From NCBI GenBank assembly GCA_021805265.1, contig JAJZFR010000003.1, forward strand, positions 1-12,386: a stretch of 12,386 bases of DNA, read 5' to 3'. Below, piece after piece: positions 1 to 8,586 of the stretch (within the stretch, counting starts at the first letter, position 1; each line of letters begins with the position of its first letter). Source of the DNA: Acidobacteriota bacterium (lineage in GTDB: Bacteria > Acidobacteriota > Terriglobia > Terriglobales > Acidobacteriaceae). Both the position numbers and the translations under genes were made by a program. The notes beneath the pieces were generated by a model. It was not told the DNA's origin, did no database searches, and saw only the letters and a program-made list of their open reading frames with translations.

Positions 1-626
1 GGCAGCCCGCGCAGCGCGTCCCACTGGTTGTGGATGGAGCGCTCGAAAACTTCCTCATGTCGCGTCTCCCAATCGCCGGTGTGAGCGAATCGAACGGCCA
101 CGGCCGCGCTCAGGTGGGACACGTGCCGACTGGGCGACAGGGAAACCTCATCGTCACTTCGACCAAAATGGTCTCCGACAATAAACTGCGCAAGATGCTC
201 ATCGACGAAGCCAAAAAGCAGCACAAACTCTACGGTCTTTATTTCGAGGATATTTCCTCCGGATTTGCCGTCACCAATCGGAATTCTCCGCAGGCTTTTT
301 CTGTGATTCCGCTGGTCGTCTACCGTATCTACGTCGATGGCCGTCCCGATGAACTGGTGCGCGGCGTCAGCATCGTCGGAACCCCGCTCGCAGCGATGAA
401 AAGCATCGTCGCCACCGGCGACCACTACGACGTTTTCAACGGCGAGTGCGGCGCCGAATCCGGGTCGATCCCGGTCTCTGCTGTAGCCCCCGCAATCCTG
501 CTCAGCTCGATCGAGATACAGAAGCAATCGCAAGGCTCCGAGCGCCCCACTATATTGCCCAATCCGACCTCACTCAATGTAGTGGAAGAGCCGACCGGCA
601 CTGCGCCAGGAAAGGCCAACCGATGA
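1..626 (+). CDS. TldD/PmbA-family metallopeptidase-like protein, C-terminal part (5' end outside window)
   Basis: The frame is open from the window edge (first full codon at base 3) to a TGA at 624-626, so only about the last 207 residues are present. They match the C-terminal domain of the TldD/PmbA (TldE) family: a DGxLENFL-type segment, then an SNGHGRA motif, then a YRIYVDG..ELVRG segment. The next gene shows the same landmarks (DGRLENYL, SNGHGRA, LLYRI..LVRG). In bacteria such as E. coli, TldD and TldE form a heterodimeric protease that processes modified peptides and matures microcin B17; only TldD carries the HExxxH metal site. That region lies upstream of the window here, so whether this copy is catalytic cannot be judged. 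The stop overlaps the next start (ATGA), implying one operon and coupled translation. Family assignment is firm; substrate is unknown. Confidence 0.85.
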   Translation, partial: QPAQRVPLVVDGALENFLMSRLPIAGVSESNGHGRAQVGHVPTGRQGNLIVTSTKMVSDNKLRKMLIDEAKKQHKLYGLYFEDISSGFAVTNRNSPQAFSVIPLVVYRIYVDGRPDELVRGVSIVGTPLAAMKSIVATGDHYDVFNGECGAESGSIPVSAVAPAILLSSIEIQKQSQGSERPTILPNPTSLNVVEEPTGTAPGKANR

Positions 627-2281
627 AGCAACTGGCAAAAATTTTCGCACTGGTTCTGCTGTCTGCCACTGCCCAGGTGTCACGGTTGAGCGCTCTGCCA
701 GACACGCGTGCCGAGGCGGAAAAAGATCCCGTCCTGCGAGCCATGCTTGCGGAAATGGACCGCAGCCGAAACGATCTGGTACTGACAGGCTTTGCTCGCC
801 CGTATTTCATCGAATATCGCCTGGAAGAGATCGAGGATTACCAGACGAAGGCCGACTTCGGCGCCATGCTCGGCGATGCCCTGCGCCATCAACGGCTGGC
901 GCGTGTCACCGTCCGCGTGGGCAACTATACAACCGACAGTTCGACGGCGCGCGGCGATGGAGCCGTCGAACTGGCCGCGCTCGACAACGATCCGCGCGCG
1001 ATCCGCGCAGCGTTCTGGCAGGCCACCGATCAGGCATACAAGCAGGCGCTCGCTGTCTTCGCCCGTAAAGAGGCCGCGTTGAAGCAGGTTGAAACTCCGC
1101 CGCAGGCAGATGATTTTTCGCGTGAAAAGCCGCTAGTCTCGCTTGCTCCTAGAGTGCAACTCCCTGAAGGACTTGGTGCCTGGACGCAACGCGTCGAATC
1201 GGCCAGCGGATTGTATCGAAACGACTCCGCTGTAAGCGCTCATCAGCTTGATGTTCAGTATTCGACTGCGCTCTTTCACGCTCGCGCAGTCACAACGTAT
1301 CTGATCAACAGCGAAGGCTCGATCCTGCGCAAAGGCGAGATGACATTCGACGAAAATTTTGCCGCAGGAACACAGGCGCAGGACGGAATGCATCTCGACC
1401 GTTCCTATGGATCGATCGGAAACAAACTTGCCGATCTCGATACAAAAGACGCATTCGAAAAACATGCTGAAACCCTGCTCGCGTCGCTCATCGAGCTGCG
1501 CGCAGCCCCGCTCGTTGAAGAGGAATATCACGGGCCAGTGCTGGTCTCTGCCGATGCGTCTGCCGATGTGATGGCTACGCTGGTGGCGCCCGCTGTAGTG
1601 GCTGATCGCCCTGATCTGGGCACGGAGGCGCGCACCAAAGGTGCCTATGCGTCGAGCTACCATACACGCGTGCTGCCCGAGTTCATGACGGTTGTGGATG
1701 ATCCCGGATTACAAAGCTGGGAGGGCCGCAGCCTGATCGGCAGCTATAGAGTGGACGATGAGGGCGTGGCCGCGCAGCGGGTGAATCTGATCACCGACGG
1801 TCGTCTGGAAAACTACCTCATTGGCCGTGAGCCGGTGCGGGATTTTCCCCAGTCCAACGGCCATGGACGCGCACCTGTGACCGGCCCGTCTCAGCCGGTT
1901 ATCGGTGTGCTCCAGGTGACCGCCAGCGGCGGCCTGAGCGAGACCGCCATGGATGAAAAGCTGCTTGCGATGGCACGAGAGCGCGGTTTGAAAGATGCGT
2001 ACGTCGTCGAGACAATGGGTCCGGAACTGACGCCACGCCTGCTCTATCGCATAAGCGCGGCTGGCACACGCCAACTGGTACGCGGCGCGGTCCTCGACGA
2101 CCTCGATCAGCGCGCGCTGCGCTCAGGCATCGTTGCCGCGGGCAACAGCCTCTTCGTCGCCAACTACCCTCTCGCAGTCCCCCAGACCGTCCTGGCCCCG
2201 GCGCTCCTCTTCGACGACATCACCATCCGCCGCGCCAACGAAAAAAACGACAAGCTGCCGTACTACCCGCCGCCGGAATAA
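623..2281 (+). CDS. Secreted TldD/PmbA-family protein lacking the HExxxH metal motif
   Basis: The product is 552 residues. I chose ATG 623 because AGGAAAGG (608-615) sits 7 bases upstream, the codon overlaps the preceding stop as ATGA, and it exposes a signal peptide (MKQLAKIFALVLLSATA, cleavage probably near residues 20-25). The same frame is open back to 446 but inside the upstream gene. The C-terminal half is TldD/PmbA-like: DGRLENYL, SNGHGRA (residues 411-417), LLYRISAAG..LVRGA, and a terminal block PQTVLAPALLFDDITI. No HExxxH motif is visible in the central region where TldD has one, so it resembles the non-catalytic TldE/PmbA partner. The likely arrangement is a heterodimer with the upstream product, outside the cytoplasm if the signal peptide is real; E. 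coli TldD/E are cytoplasmic. Paralogy with the upstream gene is seen directly; partnership is inferred. Confidence 0.85.
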   Translation: MKQLAKIFALVLLSATAQVSRLSALPDTRAEAEKDPVLRAMLAEMDRSRNDLVLTGFARPYFIEYRLEEIEDYQTKADFGAMLGDALRHQRLARVTVRVGNYTTDSSTARGDGAVELAALDNDPRAIRAAFWQATDQAYKQALAVFARKEAALKQVETPPQADDFSREKPLVSLAPRVQLPEGLGAWTQRVESASGLYRNDSAVSAHQLDVQYSTALFHARAVTTYLINSEGSILRKGEMTFDENFAAGTQAQDGMHLDRSYGSIGNKLADLDTKDAFEKHAETLLASLIELRAAPLVEEEYHGPVLVSADASADVMATLVAPAVVADRPDLGTEARTKGAYASSYHTRVLPEFMTVVDDPGLQSWEGRSLIGSYRVDDEGVAAQRVNLITDGRLENYLIGREPVRDFPQSNGHGRAPVTGPSQPVIGVLQVTASGGLSETAMDEKLLAMARERGLKDAYVVETMGPELTPRLLYRISAAGTRQLVRGAVLDDLDQRALRSGIVAAGNSLFVANYPLAVPQTVLAPALLFDDITIRRANEKNDKLPYYPPPE

Positions 2282-2310
2282 GCCAGCCCTGCAATCGGAT
2301 AGAATTGCAC

Positions 2311-2340
2311 AGGAGTACTCGATAGATGTATCCATTCTGA
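2311..2340 (+). promoter_or_regulatory. Ribosome binding site with four-codon in-frame leader (MYPF-stop) before the AlbA_2 gene
   Basis: AGGAG at 2311-2315 is the only convincing ribosome binding site in this gap. It lies 10 bases before ATG 2326, which reads Met-Tyr-Pro-Phe and then TGA at 2338-2340. The main gene's ATG follows immediately at 2341, in the same frame. From 2341 the binding site is 25 bases away, too far for normal initiation. Translation of the main gene may therefore depend on re-initiation after the leader. Alternatively TGA 2338 is a recent nonsense mutation or sequencing error in a gene that really starts at 2326, or it is read through. Confidence 0.4.
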
Positions 2341-3525
2341 ATGCTGACCGATGACCAGTTGCGTTCGCTCCTTCTTGATCTCGAATCGGATCGAATCGAG
2401 CGTACGCGCTCGATAAACGACACCGCAAAATTCTCGCAAGCAGTTTGTGCTTTTGCCAATGATTTTCCAAATCATCGCAATCCGGGCTACTTGCTCGTGG
2501 GCGTAAACGACGACGGTAGTCTTTCCGGGTTGAATGTTGACGATGAATTACTGAAAAATCTTGCCGGTCTGCGCTCGGATGGTAATATTCAACCTCTTCC
2601 CGCCCTGACTGTTACGAGGCATCCATTTTCCAACGGCGAAGTCGCTGTTGTAGAGGTTTATCCTTCGGATTTACCTCCCGTGAGGTATAGAGGGCAAGTC
2701 TGGATTCGCGTTGGGCCACGCAAGGCCACCGCCAGCGAGCAAGAGGAACGAATGCTCTCCGAGCGCAGAACATCACGGATGATGACTGCGGATATAACTC
2801 CTTTTCAGGAAGCCAGTATCTCGGATTTATCTCTGCCACTTTTTGCAGCCTATCGCGAATCCGCCGTCGATCAGGAAGTGATAGCTGGTAACCATCGGAC
2901 AATCGAAGAGCAACTCTCGGCTTTGCGTTTCTTCGACCTGAACAAGAACTGTCCCACTCTTGCCGGAATACTAATGTTTGCCATGAATCCGCGGTATTTT
3001 CTGCCGGGGAATTACGTGCAGTATCTGAAGCTTCCCGGTACATCGTTGACCGATGCCCCTGAAGATGAAGCGGAGATATCCGGAGACCTGCTAAGTGTAC
3101 TGAGAGAAATCGATACCCGGATCCGAGTCAACATAGAAACCACGTTTGTCTCGGTATCCGCTCTTCAGGAGAAAACAGTCTCTACCTACCCGGCTGAAGC
3201 AGTCCGCGAACTGATGATGAACTCAATACTGCATAGAGACTATCTTTCCAACACTCCAGTCAAGCTGTATTGGTTTTCCGACAGAATCGAGATTCACAAT
3301 CCGGGAGGTCTCTTTGGCGAAGTGACTCTGGATAAGTTGGCGAGTCGAACCAGTTATCGAAATCCGGTTGTGGCGGAAGCGATGAAGACGATGGGATATG
3401 TAAATCGTTATGGTAGGGGAATCCAGCGGGCGCAGGATGCTCTGGCACAGAATGGAAGTCCTCCGGCATGTTTTGAAGCCGATACCCGTACATTTCTCGC
3501 GGTAATCCCCCGGAGAAGCGCATGA
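2341..3525 (+). CDS. AlbA_2 (Schlafen-type) domain plus GHKL ATPase protein, RecG-like C-terminus
   Basis: The product is 394 residues. Residues about 14-135 form an AlbA_2/Schlafen-AlbA_2 nucleic-acid-binding domain: ESDRIERTRS, then AFAND, then YLLVGVNDDGSLSGL, and near 115-127 YRGQVWIRVGPR. The C-terminal part has a GHKL-type ATP-binding fold as in the family often annotated 'RecG-like ATP-dependent helicase C-terminal': AVRELMMNSILHRDY (287-301, N-box), IEIHNPGGLFG (316-326), YVNRYGRGIQRA (353-364). It has no helicase motor, so it is not RecG. Proteins of this architecture are usually called transcriptional regulators or accessory/defence proteins; their biochemistry is poorly known. ATG 2341 directly follows an in-frame TGA and lacks its own ribosome binding site. 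The gene overlaps the ParA gene by ATGA. Base composition is visibly lower in GC than the flanking genes, suggesting transfer. Domains are confident; role is not. Confidence 0.85.
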   Translation: MLTDDQLRSLLLDLESDRIERTRSINDTAKFSQAVCAFANDFPNHRNPGYLLVGVNDDGSLSGLNVDDELLKNLAGLRSDGNIQPLPALTVTRHPFSNGEVAVVEVYPSDLPPVRYRGQVWIRVGPRKATASEQEERMLSERRTSRMMTADITPFQEASISDLSLPLFAAYRESAVDQEVIAGNHRTIEEQLSALRFFDLNKNCPTLAGILMFAMNPRYFLPGNYVQYLKLPGTSLTDAPEDEAEISGDLLSVLREIDTRIRVNIETTFVSVSALQEKTVSTYPAEAVRELMMNSILHRDYLSNTPVKLYWFSDRIEIHNPGGLFGEVTLDKLASRTSYRNPVVAEAMKTMGYVNRYGRGIQRAQDALAQNGSPPACFEADTRTFLAVIPRRSA

Positions 3526-4550
3526 AAACCATTGCTTTTTTCAACAACAAGGGTGGTGTGGGCAAGACATCGCTGGTATATCACCTGGCATGGATGTTCG
3601 CAGACAAGGGAAAAAGGGTTTTAGCTGTTGATCTGGACCCTCAGGCGAATCTCAGTTCTATGTTTATTCCTGAAGGAAGACTAGAAAAACTTTGGGACGA
3701 AGGAACCGGAAATTCGATCATTGATAGCCTTCGTCCTCTTCAGGAAGGTGAAGGCCTCGGGAAGGCACGCACTGAAACGATAGCAAATGGGCTACAGTTG
3801 ATGGCCGGACACCTGGAATTATCCAAGTTCGAAGATCGCCTTTCGGACAGTTGGGCACGAAGTTCGGACGGAGAGGTATTGTCACTTCGTTTTCTCTCTG
3901 CCTTTCATTCCCTGATTTCAGAGGCCGCGCAACAAAATGCATCGGACTTGGCGTTGATCGATGTCGGACCAAATCTCGGAGCCATTAATCGCTCCGCGAT
4001 GCTTGCTTCGGATCATGTGATCCTTCCTCTGGCACCAGACCTCTATTCCTTGCAGGGCATGAAGAATCTGGGGCCGACCCTGCGAGAGTGGAGAAGGGGA
4101 TGGGAGGAGCGCAAGAAAAAAGCCAAGGAGAGATCATCAACGATCAAGTTCTCGCTTCCGGATGGAGGAATGCACCCTGCTGGATATGTACTCATGCAGC
4201 ATGCCATACGCGATGGACGACCCGTTCAGGCTTACACGAAGTGGGCGCAACGGATCCCCGATGTCTATAGCAGGGAAGTCATGGACGACAATAGCCCGAA
4301 GAACCCGCCAACTGAAATTAGAAAAGTGGAAGAAGATTCCAACTGTCTGGCCATGCTGAAGCATTACCGAAGCCTGATGCCCATGGCGATGGAGGCCCAT
4401 AAGCCTATTTTTCGCCTCACATCGGCTGACGGGGCTATCGGAGCTCACACCTATGCTGTGCAGAATTGCAAAAAGGACTTTGAGCAACTGGCGGATCGAG
4501 TTTTGCAAGCGACCGAATACGTTGGCGCGGAGGAATCTGCGTTAGGATAA
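3522..4550 (+). CDS. ParA/MinD-type P-loop ATPase (orphan, no ParB)
   Basis: The product is 342 residues. It begins MKTIAFFNNKGGVGKTS: the deviant Walker A motif KGGVGKT (10-16) has the signature first lysine of the ParA/MinD/SIMIBI class. VDLDPQANLSS (36-46) is the A' motif and LALIDVGPNLG (143-153) the Walker B region. Residues about 190-210 are a highly charged stretch, and the C-terminal third holds GYVLMQHAIRDGRPVQAY, the usual place for the strand and helix that follow the core in ParA-like proteins. ParA enzymes dimerise on ATP, bind DNA or membrane and position plasmids, chromosomes or protein machines. No ParB-like gene or parS-like repeat set is visible nearby, so classic partitioning is unsupported. 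ATG 3522 has GGAGAAG (3512-3518) upstream and overlaps the preceding stop, so it is translationally coupled to the AlbA_2-GHKL gene. One sampled 60-base row (3601-3660) is 47% GC against 63% for 7201-7260. Confidence 0.85.
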   Translation: MKTIAFFNNKGGVGKTSLVYHLAWMFADKGKRVLAVDLDPQANLSSMFIPEGRLEKLWDEGTGNSIIDSLRPLQEGEGLGKARTETIANGLQLMAGHLELSKFEDRLSDSWARSSDGEVLSLRFLSAFHSLISEAAQQNASDLALIDVGPNLGAINRSAMLASDHVILPLAPDLYSLQGMKNLGPTLREWRRGWEERKKKAKERSSTIKFSLPDGGMHPAGYVLMQHAIRDGRPVQAYTKWAQRIPDVYSREVMDDNSPKNPPTEIRKVEEDSNCLAMLKHYRSLMPMAMEAHKPIFRLTSADGAIGAHTYAVQNCKKDFEQLADRVLQATEYVGAEESALG

Positions 4551-4556
4551 TTTGAA

Positions 4557-4617
4557 TGGGAATGAGGTCTCCCGAAACCGCCCCGAGAATATCCTCATGG
4601 GCTGATGACTTCTGCCG
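4557..4617 (+). ncRNA. Fluoride riboswitch (crcB motif)
   Basis: The stretch has the order of conserved parts of the crcB/fluoride aptamer. GGG 4558-4560 pairs with CCC 4571-4573 around a loop AATGAGGTCT. An AAACCGCC segment follows (AAAC 4575-4578). The second stem is GCCC 4580-4583 with GGGC 4599-4602, followed by CTGATGACTTCT. The expected pseudoknot is present: GAGGTC 4564-4569 pairs with GACTTC 4607-4612 (six pairs, one G-U). The known class binds fluoride through magnesium ions and usually switches fluoride-export genes on. The downstream crcB gene fits exactly. The 15-base loop in the second stem has a small extra pairing (GAG 4585-4587 with CTC 4594-4596). The 5' boundary is approximate; it starts only a few bases after the ParA stop. 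Confidence 0.9.
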
Positions 4618-4646
4618 AATGCATTTTCTTTTTTGAGTGAGGCAGA
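4611..4646 (+). promoter_or_regulatory. Predicted ribosome-binding-site-hiding stem of the fluoride riboswitch
   Basis: TCTGCC at 4611-4616 is the exact reverse complement of GGCAGA at 4641-4646, which covers the end of the crcB ribosome binding site GTGAGG (4637-4642). The 5' arm shares bases 4611-4612 with the 3' strand of the aptamer pseudoknot, so the two structures exclude each other. This fits a translational ON switch: fluoride stabilises the pseudoknot and frees the binding site. The T-rich loop (4624-4634) could instead suggest a transcription terminator, but no strong GC stem lies directly before it. Pairings are seen; the mechanism is inferred. Confidence 0.6.
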
Positions 4647-4648
4647 GC

Positions 4649-5071
4649 ATGGCTTATTTCTGGGTGACAGTGGGCAGCGCAATCGGCGGACTACTCCGCT
4701 ATCTGGTTGGCAAATGGACCGTGTCCATCAGCATGGCCTTCCCCACCGGAACGCTGCTGATCAACATCGCAGGCTCGTTTGTTATTGGCTACTTCGGCAC
4801 GCTTACGCTGCAAAGCGGACGGCACCCGGCCTCGGAGAATCTACGCCTCTTCGTCATGGTCGGTCTGTGCGGCGGCTTCACCACGTTTTCTGCCTTCAGC
4901 CTGCAAACCTACGATCTTGTACGCTCCGGGCATTGGGTGCGCGCGCTGGCCAATGTGCTGCTTTCAACCGTGCTTGGACTGGCCGCTGTCGCTGCGGGCC
5001 ATTACGCGGCTGCGCAGCCGGTATCCCAGGTTGCCGTCGCGGAAACTGCCGAAGAAGAGTTGACCAGCTAA
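4649..5071 (+). CDS. crcB: Fluoride ion channel CrcB/FluC
   Basis: The 140-residue product is a small four-helix membrane protein of normal family length. It exports fluoride passively as a dual-topology dimer in the inner membrane, protecting enzymes such as enolase. Visible signatures are GSAIGGLLRYLV near the N-terminus (residues 9-20), GTLLINIAGSF (34-44) with the conserved Asn39, and GGFTTFSAF (75-83), whose F80 and F83 are spaced like the pore-lining Phe pair. The C-terminal tail (about 122-140) is soluble and acidic. The ATG at 4649 was preferred because GTGAGG (4637-4642) stands 6 bases upstream; upstream in-frame codons would start inside the riboswitch expression platform. Control by the adjacent fluoride riboswitch makes the assignment very secure. 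As a single-copy channel it must form a homodimer. Confidence 0.95.
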   Translation: MAYFWVTVGSAIGGLLRYLVGKWTVSISMAFPTGTLLINIAGSFVIGYFGTLTLQSGRHPASENLRLFVMVGLCGGFTTFSAFSLQTYDLVRSGHWVRALANVLLSTVLGLAAVAAGHYAAAQPVSQVAVAETAEEELTS

Positions 5072-5197
5072 GGCACTTTCCGGAATGCAGTAAACTTTCC
5101 GAAGTTCGTGAGGGTGGATTTTTCTTGAGGAAAAATCCAATCCGCAGAATGGTTTTGGTCTACACCTTTCCGGAAAATGCTTTAACCCTCTCAGTGC
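5072..5197. repeat. Convergent gap with nested inverted repeats and a 24-base imperfect direct repeat
   Basis: Between the convergent crcB and rlpA genes lies a structured stretch. GGATTTTTC (5116-5124) and GAAAAATCC (5130-5138) form a 9-bp perfect stem with a five-base loop. AACTT (5093-5097) and AAGTT (5102-5106) form a smaller hairpin with loop TCCG. GAGGGT (5110-5115) can pair with ACCCTC (5185-5190). The palindrome TTCCGGAA occurs at 5078-5085 and 5168-5175, each inside a similar context (CAC, CTTTCCGGAA, TGC, AAC), giving an imperfect direct repeat around the hairpin. The 9-bp stem may serve as a bidirectional terminator, although it is AT-rich and lacks a separate T tract. Confidence 0.5.
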
Positions 5198-5959
5198 TCA
5201 GTCCAGCCGCACCAGATAGGCGTTGCCTTCTGCGGGGTGCAGATGGCGCTCGATTGCTTCGGCCTGTTCTCGGTTGTCGCCTGCGGGGCGGATGCGCACC
5301 CAGTGTCCGGTCGGCCCGGCGAAGTCGATGACCTGAGCCTCCGGGTAGCGTCGCTCCAACTGGTGGCGCAGATGAATCGCCTTGCCGGTATGCGCAAACG
5401 CTCCGATCTGCACGCACCAGCGGCCACCTTCGCGGATCGGCTTTGGCGCCTGGTACACGTCGATGCGCACCGGTGCCACTCCTGCCCGGTACAGGCCGGT
5501 TTCCTTCGCAGCGGCCATCGACAGATCGAGGATCCGATCGGGCACAAACGGCCCACGATCTGTAATGCGCATCACCGCCGACTGGCCGGTTCTTTCGTTG
5601 GTCACCTTGATCAGCGAGTTCATGGGCAGGGTTCGATTTGCCGCCGTCACAGCGTTCTGGTCGTAGACCTGACCGTTGGCCGCGCGATGACGGTTGTAGT
5701 TTGGGCCGTACCAGCTTGCCATGCCACGCAGCGTGTCAATGGGATCATGCGAGGCCACGTATTCCATATCCTCGCCTACGACGCTCCCGGTTGGCGTGAG
5801 GGCGGGCGGCGCGGGAGCACTGGCTACAGGGTGGTGATGGGCGCAGCCGACCAGCGCAAACACAGGAACAACCAACATCGCTGCGCGATGGAGCCAGATC
5901 GGACGAATTTTTCTCCGGCGGTCATCGCGCGAAGCAGATTTGCGAGAACAGTCAACCAC
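5198..5959 (-). CDS. rlpA: RlpA-like lipoprotein: double-psi beta-barrel plus SPOR domain, catalytic His replaced
   Basis: The product is 253 residues. A signal peptide with a basic start and the lipobox LVGC (Cys39) marks it as a lipoprotein; a Pro/Ala-rich linker follows. The double-psi barrel runs about 77-170: GMASWYG, RAANGQVYD (92-100), TAANRTLP, VTNERTGQSAVMRITDRGPF and RILDLSMAAA. A C-terminal SPOR domain (about 178-253, starting RWCVQIGAF) binds denuded septal peptidoglycan. RlpA cleaves naked glycan strands as a lytic transglycosylase at the septum. In Pseudomonas RlpA the key residues are an Asp and a His eight residues later; here Asp100 is kept but position 108 is Asn (codon AAT at 5638-5636). 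It may be inactive or altered. GTG 5959 was taken as start because it includes the basic region and a G-rich site lies upstream (5972-5978 on this strand). Confidence 0.88.
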   Translation of the reverse strand: MVDCSRKSASRDDRRRKIRPIWLHRAAMLVVPVFALVGCAHHHPVASAPAPPALTPTGSVVGEDMEYVASHDPIDTLRGMASWYGPNYNRHRAANGQVYDQNAVTAANRTLPMNSLIKVTNERTGQSAVMRITDRGPFVPDRILDLSMAAAKETGLYRAGVAPVRIDVYQAPKPIREGGRWCVQIGAFAHTGKAIHLRHQLERRYPEAQVIDFAGPTGHWVRIRPAGDNREQAEAIERHLHPAEGNAYLVRLD

Positions 5960-6412
5960 AACCCTAGTTTGCTCCCCCGGTTTCTCTGCTTACAAGAGTG
6001 AATCGACAGGATTTGCGATCAAGACCCAAGAGCGTCAACCTGTAGCTGTCGAGGATTGGAGCCGTGAGATCACGCGATTGAACTCTTCTCCGGAAGACTC
6101 GCGAAACCGATCCGTGAAAGTACTTCGAGCAGACGCCGCGCCGGATTCCTATTCCGAGTGTGCTCGTCCAGTCGGTTGGGGATAAGTCGCAAGGGGCGCG
6201 CAACCCGCCAGTAACGTTTTCTACCGTTCCCGGTCGTCCATCCGCCGTTCAGGCAGAGAAATCGCCGTTCGCTGTATCCATTTTGGATTGGCATTCGATG
6301 GCGGCTATTCTTTACAATGAACGATAAGAGTTCATCTTCCGTTTTGTGACATCGAACTGGCTGTCCGACCATTTCAGCAAGCTCTACACAACAGCGAAGG
6401 AGCGATACCCCC
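5960..6412. other. 453-base gap without a convincing gene
   Basis: This gap separates the divergent rlpA-like and radical SAM genes and should hold both promoters. Open frames on either strand (for example 6070-6414 minus) lack ribosome binding sites, recognisable domains and sensible composition. A possible promoter for the radical SAM gene is listed separately. I saw no long repeat, tRNA or strong terminator. Confidence 0.6.
6288..6318 (+). promoter_or_regulatory. Possible sigma-70-type promoter of the radical SAM gene
   Basis: TTGGCA (6288-6293) and TACAAT (6313-6318) resemble -35 and -10 boxes, but the 19-base spacer is longer than the usual 17. A transcript would begin near 6325, about 90 bases before ATG 6413. 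It is the best candidate in the gap, on motif likeness only. Confidence 0.3.
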
Positions 6413-8506
<2,094 letters not shown>

Positions 8507-8538
8507 GTCCAATCCAATCGCAGAAGCTCAAAACAGTT

Positions 8539-8573
8539 CGGGCCGTCCATTGCGGACGGCCCGGAGTGTTTTT
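8539..8573. terminator. Strong bidirectional intrinsic terminator
   Basis: CGGGCCGTCC (8539-8548) and GGACGGCCCG (8554-8563) form a 10-bp GC-rich stem with loop ATTGC, followed by TTTTT at 8569-8573. On the minus strand the same hairpin is followed by a TGTTTT run (complement of 8531-8536). It lies between two convergent genes and can serve both. Confidence 0.9.
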
Positions 8574-8586
8574 GAGAGGAGCGGAG

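Noticed and set aside
446..622. Longer start for the second TldD/PmbA-type gene (frame open from 446)
   Set aside because: It lies within the upstream coding frame, lacks a signal peptide at that start, and ATG 623 has a good binding site and an ATGA overlap.
2341..3525. Annotation of the AlbA_2 gene as RecG helicase
   Set aside because: No Walker A or DEAD-type helicase motifs are visible; only the GHKL-type C-terminal domain gives the RecG-like label.
4624..4634. T-rich run before crcB as an intrinsic terminator
   Set aside because: No stable GC-rich stem directly precedes it; the binding-site-hiding pairing explains the region better.
4633..5331. 232-residue plus-strand frame across crcB
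   Set aside because: Shadow frame rich in Arg and Cys; the crcB frame has transmembrane helices and family motifs.
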